Shown here: piece by piece, positions 1-5,686 of the stretch
Numbering within the stretch: position 1 is the first letter of the stretch
Layout: the number at the start of each line of letters is the position of its first letter
Assembly: GCA_013331415.1 (NCBI GenBank)
Contig: DUGL01000218.1
Location: forward strand, 11,145 to 17,690
Source: Methanoregulaceae archaeon
GTDB taxonomy: Archaea > Halobacteriota > Methanomicrobia > Methanomicrobiales > Methanospirillaceae
DNA length: 6,546 nt
Direction: 5' to 3'
Translations under genes and position numbers: made by a program
The notes under the pieces: model-generated
Database searches by the model: none
Seen by the model: only the letters and a program-made list of their open reading frames with translations
What the model was told of the DNA's origin: nothing

Positions 1-2771
1 AGTTTTGTCCCGTTCTCATACCAGATGCTGATGTTCCATCCCGAAAGGGGTGTCCCGTTCGTCCCATCGCCAACCGGATCTTCGTTCTTGAATCCCGAGA
101 CGCTGTTGATCTGGTAATTCCCGAATACCACGAACCGGTTGGTGTCGAGGGGACAGGTGGGTTTGCCCACTTTTATGGTGTAGGCAAGCTGGGATCCCAC
201 CGGCATGTTCGCGGGATCCCAGGTCATCCGCTGCGTCCCGGTAAGCGTGAACCCCTGCATGATATCGAGTGACGGATCCACGTTCTGGGCAAGGTAATTG
301 GCGCGAATCCAGAGGATATCCAGGTCGCCGGGTGAGCCCGGGCCGAATGCCTGCGAGGTATTCGTCTCGCCGAATGCCGTCTGGTCGATGGGGACATCGA
401 CGCCCTGCACGCTGAGTGAGAGGTTGAACACATCGATCTGACTCCCCGCCCTGGTGGCACGGGTGCGGATCGCAAAATCACTGAATGCAAACGGCTCGGT
501 CAGGGGATGATGGGCGGTCATGGATATGGTCGTCCCGTCCACGGTGTAGATCACGTCTTCTGTCACCGGATCGTAGGTCAGGTTGAAGGTGTAATCAGTC
601 CCGTTCGTCCAGACCTTCTGTGCCGTTACCGGGACGGTAAAGACCGGGTCGATATAGTGGATATCCATCTCGTAGTCCCCGGTGAGGGTGTTTGACCCAA
701 TCCTCGACTCGGGGACGAATACCAGCCGGGCATTGGGCATCCGGGCAAGGAGGAGTGCATCATCGTTGATATGGAATGTTCCCGGGCAGATTGCCGGGTT
801 GATAAAATCGACGGCCACAGATGACGGTGTCGTGTTCACCCACCCGGCAGGCTGTTCCTCCTGGATGGTGTACTCCTCTTCCTTGTCCAGGCCCCCAAAG
901 GTATACGTGCCGTTTGAATCGGTGAACTGGGATGCAATGTAGGTCCCGTTCCGGTAATATACTGAGATATTCCACCCTTCAATGAGTGGCTCACTATCCT
1001 CTTCGTAAATCCCGTCATGGTTCCCGTCATTGAACTTGACACCCGTGATATAGGCCAGGTACTGTTCGTTCGTGAAGTTACTAACAAGTTCCTCCCCTTC
1101 AGTGGCGATGGTCACCAGGTAACTGGCAGGACTCGTATTCCTCCAGCCATACTGGAGCGTCTCATTAACGTAGTAGGTCCCGGCCGGGATACCGGTAAAG
1201 GCATAGTGACCGCTCCCCCCGGTGACCATGGTCCCGACGACCTCGTACGAGGTGCTGTTGGCAAGGGTGATGGTCCAGTTGTCAAGGGCGATAAGGAGCG
1301 ACCCGTCACCGTATACGTCCTGGAATTTGTACCCGGAGATATTCCCCGTGGCAATGAGCTGGTTCCCGAAGTCGATTTTTTCTGTAGTGTTCCAGGTACT
1401 ATCATCGATGGTCACCGTGTAAACATTTCCAGGCGGGTAGGTCTGAAGCCAGCTGCTGTTTTGAACCTGGCTGACTGTGTACGTGCCGTATGGCACCCAG
1501 ATCTCATATTCACCCGTGATGCCCCCCAGGGGATCGGTTATCGCTGTATAGGCATTCCCCCCATTGGTAGCGGTGACCGTCCAGCCAGGGAGCCCGGCTT
1601 CCCCCGGGTCCTCCAATCCGTTCCCATTGGCATCATTCCATACGACTCCCCTGATTGCGCCAACCAGTTCATAATTCCCGAAATTCCGGTTCGTATGTGC
1701 ATCAGTCCTGCAGATCTGGTTGCCTACATAGATATCGTACAGGAGATCGAACGCCTGGGGCCTGTCGCCAGGACTGGCATCCAGGAAGGTAAACACCTGG
1801 GTGCCTGTCAGCGTGAAACCATTGCTGATGTTTCCAACTCCATACGTGGTGAGCAGGAGCTTGTTTGCCCGGATGAAGAGATTCTGCTGCAGGTTCCCCT
1901 GGTCATAGGCCGATAAGACCGGCACGTTCGTGATAACACTAAAATTCCCGCCACTATCGGTGAGTCTCAGATTGTCCACGGTCACCGAGCTGCCTGCTCT
2001 GCTCGAGACGGTCCGAATGACGATATCATTGAAGGGGTAATTGATCCCGGTCCTATGGTCTTCTGAGTTAGGACCAACCCCGAAGAAATTACCAAAGATT
2101 GTATGGGAGAATCCGAGCGAGGTATTGTACACGGTATATACAACGGTCCCGTTCGGGAAATACGAGACCGTGAAATTATAGATTGTCCCATTGCCCCATA
2201 CCAGGTGCTTCGAATCATAGGTTTTTGTGTTTCCCAGGTTGTAGACCTGGCCGATGGGGTACATCACCTCAATCTCGCGGCCCGTTCCCTGGCTGGTTGC
2301 CCCTTCCCGGTTGTCACCGAACCGCGACTCCACGCCAAAGAGTACCTGGGGCGGAGGGATGCGGTTGTTCAGGCAGTTCGCACAGCCGGTGAACACGTTC
2401 TCATCCGGGCAGTCGGATTCATTCACCCAATCCACATACTGGCTTACCGGACGGGTGTTGTACCAGCCGGATTGGAGCTCCTCATTGACGTAATAATTGA
2501 CCGAGTTATCCAGGTTCTCCAGGCGATACTGCCCATATTCATCGGTGAGGGTGGATATTCCCGTGTACGTATTGTTCACTGCAAACCAGAGGCTGATATT
2601 CCAGCCAGGGAGCAGGGGTTCGGTGATACTGAAATTACTGTCGCGGTTCAGATCATTCCACTTCTGACCGGTGATATCTGCAGCATTCGCCGGCATGCAG
2701 GCAAGTGCCAAGCATCCAATGACAACGAGAACCATGACGAAAAATCGGGATCGGGGTAAGAGGGACTGCAT
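1..2771 (-). CDS. Large secreted multi-module surface protein, SdrD_B-like and anchor-W-like modules (3' end beyond window)
   Basis: The minus-strand frame from the ATG at 2769-2771 stays open for 923 codons to the left edge, so the C-terminus and any membrane or S-layer anchor are not visible. Residues 1-30 form a signal peptide (basic RSR, then a hydrophobic stretch, ANA before ADITG). The mature part reads A1 (33-112), B1 (113-370), A2 (373-470), A3 (478-571), A4 (575-650), B2 (651-889) and A5 (891 onward). A modules resemble SdrD_B/prealbumin-like beta-sandwiches: G-x-x-W/F-N-D, an acidic Asn/Asp/Gly loop, L-P-G-W-x-I/V, G-x-Y-x-F, and Y-x-V-x-E. B modules share E-S-R-x-G, R-A-N, and GFTLTGTQ. 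They resemble what I recall of the 'choice-of-anchor W' domain; that name is tentative. There are 29 N-x-S/T sequons, and no catalytic motif was seen. The likely role is a structural or adhesive glycoprotein outside the cell. The gene lies downstream of the kinase gene with its own promoter candidates. The existence of the gene is near certain; its function is inferred. Confidence 0.93.
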   Translation of the reverse strand, partial: MQSLLPRSRFFVMVLVVIGCLALACMPANAADITGQKWNDLNRDSNFSITEPLLPGWNISLWFAVNNTYTGISTLTDEYGQYRLENLDNSVNYYVNEELQSGWYNTRPVSQYVDWVNESDCPDENVFTGCANCLNNRIPPPQVLFGVESRFGDNREGATSQGTGREIEVMYPIGQVYNLGNTKTYDSKHLVWGNGTIYNFTVSYFPNGTVVYTVYNTSLGFSHTIFGNFFGVGPNSEDHRTGINYPFNDIVIRTVSSRAGSSVTVDNLRLTDSGGNFSVITNVPVLSAYDQGNLQQNLFIRANKLLLTTYGVGNISNGFTLTGTQVFTFLDASPGDRPQAFDLLYDIYVGNQICRTDAHTNRNFGNYELVGAIRGVVWNDANGNGLEDPGEAGLPGWTVTATNGGNAYTAITDPLGGITGEYEIWVPYGTYTVSQVQNSSWLQTYPPGNVYTVTIDDSTWNTTEKIDFGNQLIATGNISGYKFQDVYGDGSLLIALDNWTITLANSTSYEVVGTMVTGGSGHYAFTGIPAGTYYVNETLQYGWRNTSPASYLVTIATEGEELVSNFTNEQYLAYITGVKFNDGNHDGIYEEDSEPLIEGWNISVYYRNGTYIASQFTDSNGTYTFGGLDKEEEYTIQEEQPAGWVNTTPSSVAVDFINPAICPGTFHINDDALLLARMPNARLVFVPESRIGSNTLTGDYEMDIHYIDPVFTVPVTAQKVWTNGTDYTFNLTYDPVTEDVIYTVDGTTISMTAHHPLTEPFAFSDFAIRTRATRAGSQIDVFNLSLSVQGVDVPIDQTAFGETNTSQAFGPGSPGDLDILWIRANYLAQNVDPSLDIMQGFTLTGTQRMTWDPANMPVGSQLAYTIKVGKPTCPLDTNRFVVFGNYQINSVSGFKNEDPVGDGTNGTPLSGWNISIWYENGTK
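3..101 (-). repeat. Start of a fifth A module (residues 891-923, cut by window edge)
   Basis: After the F-G-N-Y that closes B2, the frame reads V-S-G-F-K-N-E-D-P-V-G-D-G, then P-L-S-G-W-N-I-S-I-W-Y. This matches the opening of the other A modules, including the GWNIS strand also seen in A1 and A4. The module continues beyond the left edge, so the protein is longer than 923 residues by at least the rest of this module. Confidence 0.8.
105..1049 (-). repeat. Second A+B module unit (residues 575-889)
   Basis: This is the second copy of the unit. It opens with ITGVKFND and P-A-G-W-V-N-T-T, then V-D-F-I-N-P-A-I-C-P, E-S-R-I-G, I-R-T-R-A-T-R-A-G, I-R-A-N, GFTLTGTQ, K-V-G-K-P-T-C and F-G-N-Y. Each landmark lies in the same order and at similar spacing as in the first unit. 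Cys662 and Cys873 match Cys121 and Cys354 of the first copy. The unit is a little shorter (about 315 against 338 residues), mainly because the B module is more compact. Confidence 0.85.
1059..1340 (-). repeat. SdrD_B-like module A3, degenerate metal loop (residues 478-571)
   Basis: The fold pattern is preserved: ISGYKFQD, L-D-N-W-T-I-T-L, G-H-Y-A-F, then Y-Y-V-N-E-T-L-Q-Y-G-W. The acidic loop is reduced to D-V-Y-G-D-G-S-L-L, without the downstream E-D-P-G-E, so calcium binding is doubtful. It sits between A2 and the second A+B unit. Confidence 0.75.
1362..1655 (-). repeat. SdrD_B-like module A2 (residues 373-470)
   Basis: This module has the most canonical loop of the series: W-N-D-A-N-G-N-G-L-E-D-P-G-E followed by A-G-L-P-G-W-T-V. 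In the SdrD_B family this Asp/Asn/Gly/Glu pattern is a calcium-binding loop, so binding here is likely but inferred. The module ends with an I-D-F-G-N strand. It is directly followed by A3 without an intervening B module. Confidence 0.8.
1662..2675 (-). repeat. First A+B module unit (residues 33-370)
   Basis: This is the first copy of a long internal protein duplication. The A part opens with ITGQKWND and ends with S-G-W-Y-N-T. The B part has V-D-W-V-N-E-S-D-C-P at its start, E-S-R-F-G, I-R-T-V-S-S-R-A-G, I-R-A-N, GFTLTGTQ, Y-V-G-N-Q-I-C, and ends in F-G-N-Y. It aligns in order with residues 575-889. Copy-specific features are an extra C-x-x-C (Cys130, Cys133) and a longer insertion between E-S-R and the F-N-D-I-V-I-R strand. 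At the DNA level the copies have diverged strongly, so the duplication is not recent. Confidence 0.85.
2682..2771 (-). other. Signal peptide of the surface protein
   Basis: Residues 1-30 show a basic n-region with Arg7 and Arg9, a hydrophobic core from about residue 10 to 25, and a small-residue A-N-A motif before ADITG, where the first A module starts. This predicts Sec-dependent export with cleavage near residue 30. A V-I-G-C stretch (residues 17-20) superficially fits a lipobox, but the ANA site directly before the first domain is a better fit. Confidence 0.85.
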
Positions 2772-2775
2772 AATA

Positions 2776-2780
2776 CTCAC
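2776..2780 (-). promoter_or_regulatory. Ribosome binding site of the surface-protein gene
   Basis: GTGAG lies four bases before the ATG at 2771. It fits part of the archaeal GGAGGTGA anti-SD complement. It is modest in strength, but together with the signal peptide immediately after this ATG it supports the start. Confidence 0.5.
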
Positions 2781-2796
2781 TGGGATGCTCTGGCAG

Positions 2797-2805
2797 GATA
2801 TAAAG
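2797..2805 (-). promoter_or_regulatory. Candidate proximal TATA box for the surface-protein gene
   Basis: The minus strand reads CTTTATATC centred about 30 bases before the ATG, with AAATATACC just upstream. With the usual archaeal spacing of about 25 bases to the transcription start, the mRNA would be almost leaderless. That sits uneasily with the GTGAG ribosome site, so the distal AT block at 2850-2890 is an equally good candidate. Confidence 0.4.
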
Positions 2806-2849
2806 GTATATTTCTTGCTCTGTTATGGAATGGCGTTATTTGATGCATA

Positions 2850-2890
2850 CACGGATGTTAAATATTTATTTTATATATTTTATATAAATA
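2850..2890 (-). promoter_or_regulatory. Distal AT-only block: alternative TATA region of the surface-protein gene
   Basis: About 40 bases are almost purely A/T. On the minus strand this includes TTTATATAAAATATATAAAA followed by TAAATATTTAA. It contains several overlapping TATA-like octamers with A-rich sequence upstream that could serve as a BRE. A start about 25 bases downstream would give a leader of roughly 60-80 bases containing the GTGAG site. Which of the two boxes is used cannot be told from sequence. Confidence 0.45.
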
Positions 2891-2904
2891 AATCAAAATT
2901 TTTT
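2880..2904 (-). terminator. Possible T-rich terminator of the histidine kinase transcript
   Basis: On the minus strand AATTTTGATTTATTTATATA is the first T-rich stretch after the kinase stop at 3103, roughly 200 bases downstream. Archaeal RNA polymerase terminates on such T tracts without needing a hairpin. It overlaps the distal promoter block of the next gene, so the call is tentative. Confidence 0.25.
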
Positions 2905-3102
2905 AGTGTGGACTCATGGCTTGAACAGTAGGTCCTCCCCCCATCAGGCAGGGCCCTGTCGAATGATCTCACAGATACTGTTGAGCAGGGCGTGTCCCCG
3001 CTCGAACAATTCCGAAATTGGAATCCCCCCTCATCCCGCTCCCTGAGCCGCACCACCCATGATACCGCCTGATGGCCGAGACTCACCTGCCCTGCCTCCC
3101 GC
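2905..3102. other. GC-rich intergenic part with no gene seen
   Basis: Between the AT island and the kinase stop I see no ORF with a ribosome site or recognisable product, and no RNA gene. Two small symmetric elements are present: a perfect 10-bp palindrome CAGGGCCCTG at 2949-2958, and the short nested inverted repeat CAATTCCGAAATTGGAAT at 3007-3024. Neither is large enough to support a specific call. An open minus-strand frame through here overlaps the kinase gene and looks like chance. Confidence 0.6.
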
Positions 3103-5427
3103 TCAGTCCCCGAACGTGAACAGGAACGTGGTCCCCCTGCCCGGCTCGGATTCGACCCGGATGATCCCTCCGTGCATCTCGATGATCCGGTGGACGATGG
3201 CAAGGCCGACCCCTGTTCCCTCGTACTCCTTCTCATCGTGCAGCCGTTCGAAGACCCCGAAGATCTTCTGGCTGTACCGCATGTCAAACCCGACCCCGTT
3301 GTCCCTGACAGAGAACATCTGCCTGCCGTCCTGGACGAGGGATCCAATCTCGATCTCCGGCACGTCCCGCGTCCGGGTGAACTTCAGGGCATTGGATATG
3401 AGATTGGTAAATACCTGTTTCACAAAAAGCGGGTCAGCATGGCAGGAGGGGAGGTCACCCACACGGAATTCTACCCGGCTGTAAGCGGGATCATGCCGGA
3501 TGTCCCTGAGGATATCCTGGATAATGGCGCTGGTAAACACCTGCTCTCTCTGCAGCGGACGCTGCCCGACCCGTGAGAAATTGAGGAGGTCATCGATGAG
3601 CTTCCCCATGTCGTGGGCATTGCGGCGGAGCAGATCGAGGTACTTCCGATCCTTGTCCGGGATATCCGGGAGATCCTGCAGGAGGATGGAGGTGTATCCC
3701 GAGATGGCCCGGAGCGGTGCCCGCAGGTCATGGGAGACCGAGTACGTGAAGGACTCAAGGTTCCGGTTGACCTCCGTGAGTTTCCGGGTCCGGTCAGCAA
3801 CCCTTTCCTCGAGCTCGCTGTTTAAGTCCTGGATCACGCGTTCCGCCTCTTTCAGGCGGGTGATATCGTTTCCAATCGAGAGGATCTCTGCCAGGTCTCC
3901 TGCATGGTCAGAGAGCGGCCGGTTGGTCCAGGCAATCCAGGCCCGGCTCCCGTCCTTCCTGATGCTTTCATTCTCGCTCAGCTTGAACTTCTCCGGGTTT
4001 TGTATGAGGTCATGAATCTTCTCCCGGAGGTTCTTCCCGCTGCTGTCGTACTCGGGGACGATGGTCCCGACCAGGTGCTGACCGACCAGTTCCTCAGTCG
4101 TATACCCGAAAAAGTTCCGGGCATATTCGTTGACAAACGTTATCGTGCCAGTGGTATCGAATCGGAGGATGATGCTGTTTGCGCTCTGGACCAGGGTACG
4201 GTAGTTCTCCTCGCTCTTCCTGAGTTCAGCAATGGTCTCCTTCAGCCTCGCGACCATCGTGGAGATGCTCTCTTCAAGCAGGATCAGCTCTTTGCCGAGC
4301 GGCGGTGTGACCGGATGATCGAGATCGCCCCTCGCAATGGTATCGACATCGTCCCCCATCTTCCCGATAGGACGGGTGATGCTCCTGACCGTGATGACCA
4401 CGAGGAGGGATGAGACGAGGAGGGCAACAAGCCCGAGCGAGAAGTAGTACGTGATACTGGAGGCCAGGGCCTGCCGGACAGGCAGGTCGGTATAGGTGAG
4501 CTCGATGATGCGGCTCAGGTCAGATCCATAGGCGTCATCGCCAAGTTCGACAAACAGGTACCGGGTGGTGATACCTGGTTGCGGGTTGTTCACCTCGATG
4601 GTGCTCCGGTTTGCATACACCCGGGCAAGGAGGTCTTTGAGCCCGGCATCCGGGATGTCTACTGAGACATCATCCACCCGTTCCCGGAGCGTGGAGTCAA
4701 AGACCCGTGCCTGCAACAGGTACGGGTTTTCCTGCTCCACCGAGCGGATCAGGTCTTCATCCAGGTACTGGAAGCTTGCGACCGGGAGTGTCTCCAGGGA
4801 GAGGCCGAGTTCAAGGATATAGCGGTGGTCCGGGGTTGGCATGTAGGCAAATTTTTTCATCTCGCCGGTTGTCTTCCCGCTCACGATCCGGTCCGGGTAG
4901 AAGCCGTCAGCCAGGCGGATCCGGTCGAGGTAGTCGGCAAAATAGGGAGCATAGTCCCGGAAGCTGAGGCCGAGGTCCGGCTGGAACGTGGTATGGATGA
5001 TAGTAGCGGTATCATCGATGACGTATAGTTCCATATTCCCCCCGATTGCATACCTGACGGCCTCGAGATCCATCAGGGCAGGATCTCCTCCAACGCGTTC
5101 ATACTCGGCCAGAAAGAGGGGGAACGCCTCTTCCATGCGCTTGTTGAGGCCCTCGTCAAAAATCCTGATCCCTTCGTTCTTGGTCTCAAAAACCGTGATG
5201 AGACTGCTCTCTGTCTGGAGTTCCACGGCCCGGGCGTTCTCCCGAAGCGTCTCTTCCGTGGAGCGGTAGCTGATCGCGATGAGCCCTGCCACCATGATCA
5301 TGAGGATGAGAAAGATGGCGCCCACGAGGTACCAGGAGAGCGGGTACCTGCGAAGGAACTGCGGTATCATGGGATCGGGTATCCTGTACTCCACTGGTGA
5401 TGGGCGGAATATGATACTTTCTCTCAT
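3103..5427 (-). CDS. Membrane sensor histidine kinase: Cache-like sensor, HAMP, PAS, HisKA, HATPase_c
   Basis: The product is 774 residues when started at the ATG at 5427, which has GGAGG six bases upstream. An upstream in-frame ATG at 5502 would add 25 residues but has no ribosome site. Domains in order: TM1 (about 28-53); an extracytoplasmic sensor (54-325) with a Cache-like strand pattern L-Y-V-I-D-D-T; TM2 (about 326-347); HAMP (348-401); PAS (404-524) with I-L-R-F-D and F-V-N-E-Y-A; a coiled coil (524-563); HisKA with phospho-acceptor His566 in S-V-S-H-D-L-R-A-P; and HATPase_c with N box Asn679, D-N-G-V-G-F-D (709-715) and G-T-G-V-G-L-A (737-743). All catalytic boxes are intact. It should autophosphorylate at His566 after an external or membrane signal. 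The H and G boxes resemble the phytochrome-like kinase subgroup. No receiver domain or response regulator gene is in the window, so its partner is encoded elsewhere. The ligand cannot be read from sequence. Confidence 0.93.
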   Translation of the reverse strand: MRESIIFRPSPVEYRIPDPMIPQFLRRYPLSWYLVGAIFLILMIMVAGLIAISYRSTEETLRENARAVELQTESSLITVFETKNEGIRIFDEGLNKRMEEAFPLFLAEYERVGGDPALMDLEAVRYAIGGNMELYVIDDTATIIHTTFQPDLGLSFRDYAPYFADYLDRIRLADGFYPDRIVSGKTTGEMKKFAYMPTPDHRYILELGLSLETLPVASFQYLDEDLIRSVEQENPYLLQARVFDSTLRERVDDVSVDIPDAGLKDLLARVYANRSTIEVNNPQPGITTRYLFVELGDDAYGSDLSRIIELTYTDLPVRQALASSITYYFSLGLVALLVSSLLVVITVRSITRPIGKMGDDVDTIARGDLDHPVTPPLGKELILLEESISTMVARLKETIAELRKSEENYRTLVQSANSIILRFDTTGTITFVNEYARNFFGYTTEELVGQHLVGTIVPEYDSSGKNLREKIHDLIQNPEKFKLSENESIRKDGSRAWIAWTNRPLSDHAGDLAEILSIGNDITRLKEAERVIQDLNSELEERVADRTRKLTEVNRNLESFTYSVSHDLRAPLRAISGYTSILLQDLPDIPDKDRKYLDLLRRNAHDMGKLIDDLLNFSRVGQRPLQREQVFTSAIIQDILRDIRHDPAYSRVEFRVGDLPSCHADPLFVKQVFTNLISNALKFTRTRDVPEIEIGSLVQDGRQMFSVRDNGVGFDMRYSQKIFGVFERLHDEKEYEGTGVGLAIVHRIIEMHGGIIRVESEPGRGTTFLFTFGD

Positions 5428-5433
5428 CCCTCC

Positions 5434-5438
5434 CCTCC
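5434..5438 (-). promoter_or_regulatory. Ribosome binding site deciding the kinase start
   Basis: The minus strand reads GGGGAGGGGAGGG immediately before the ATG at 5427, which places a GGAGG core six bases from the start. The ATG at 5502 is preceded only by GCCCGCCCGGC, and the in-frame ATG at 5370 by ACCCGATCCC. This makes 5427 the best start. Confidence 0.7.
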
Positions 5439-5590
5439 CCGGGAGCGTCCTTTTCGGCTTTCCCTGGTTGCCTGATGCCGGAAATTCCCGGTATTCCCTC
5501 ATGCCGGGCGGGCAGGGGGCAGGGAAAACACCCTATCTCGTTGGTGGATGAACCGTGGCGGGTCCCGGCCAGGAAATGGGGAGAAATGTA

Positions 5591-5620
5591 CCCGGTTTTC
5601 ATGACGGAGCGAAAACCAGG
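5591..5620 (-). promoter_or_regulatory. 10-bp inverted repeat between the nuclease and kinase genes
   Basis: The arms at 5591-5600 and 5611-5620 flank a 10-base loop. In minus-strand RNA they form CCUGGUUUUC paired with GAAAACCGGG, with nine Watson-Crick pairs and one G-U. On the plus strand that position is a C-A mismatch, so the hairpin fits better in transcripts running in the direction of the genes. It begins 66 bases after the nuclease stop and lies 164 bases before the kinase start. It could act as a 3'-end hairpin for the nuclease mRNA, a leader structure, or a protein-binding site. There is no strong T tract after it. Confidence 0.45.
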
Positions 5621-5668
5621 GTCCGTTATCTGTTCCGGGTGAAGTCAGGAGAGGATGAAACGATGCAT

Positions 5669-5686
5669 ACCCGGGCCCGTCCGGGT
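5669..5686 (-). terminator. Short GC hairpin overlapping the nuclease stop codon
   Basis: The inverted repeat ACCCGG/CCGGGT with a 6-base loop overlaps the last base of the stop codon of the nuclease gene. The stem is only six pairs and is not followed by a T run, so it is a weak candidate for an mRNA 3'-end structure. Confidence 0.2.

Larger units (their letters stand above)
5428..5685. other. Intergenic region upstream of the kinase
   Basis: Besides the hairpins there is a near-palindrome CCGGAAATTCCCGG at 5478-5491 (12 of 14 positions symmetric). It lies 51-64 bases before the kinase ATG and might be an operator. No convincing TATA box was found, only weak AT patches such as TACATTTC and GATAGGG on the minus strand. 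The kinase may therefore be co-transcribed with the nuclease gene or use a weak promoter. No gene was seen. Confidence 0.5.

Noticed and set aside
1017..1916. A 299-codon open frame on the plus strand
   Set aside because: It lies wholly antisense to the surface-protein gene. That frame encodes coherent repeated modules, while the plus-strand translation shows no recognisable domain and no ribosome site. Long antisense frames are common opposite such biased codon use.
105..2675. Recent DNA-level tandem duplication or misassembly in the surface gene
   Set aside because: The two A+B copies are clearly related in protein but well diverged in nucleotides, even where the protein is identical (GFTLTGTQ), so the duplication is old and the frame is continuous.
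2712..2723. Lipobox-like V-I-G-C in the signal peptide (residues 17-20)
   Set aside because: The hydrophobic stretch continues past the cysteine, and a clean A-N-A cleavage site sits right before the first domain, so ordinary signal peptidase cleavage is preferred.
2103..2759. A 218-codon open frame on the plus strand
   Set aside because: It is also antisense to the surface-protein gene, running opposite residues 5-223, including most of the signal peptide. It has no domain signature.
2880..3347. A 155-codon minus-strand frame ending in the AT island
   Set aside because: It overlaps the catalytic end of the kinase in another frame. Its translation is Ser/Arg/Gly-rich low complexity with no family resemblance.
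5428..5502. Longer kinase start at the ATG at 5502
   Set aside because: No ribosome binding site precedes it, and the extra 25 residues contain no domain. The ATG at 5427 has a strong GGAGG at good spacing.
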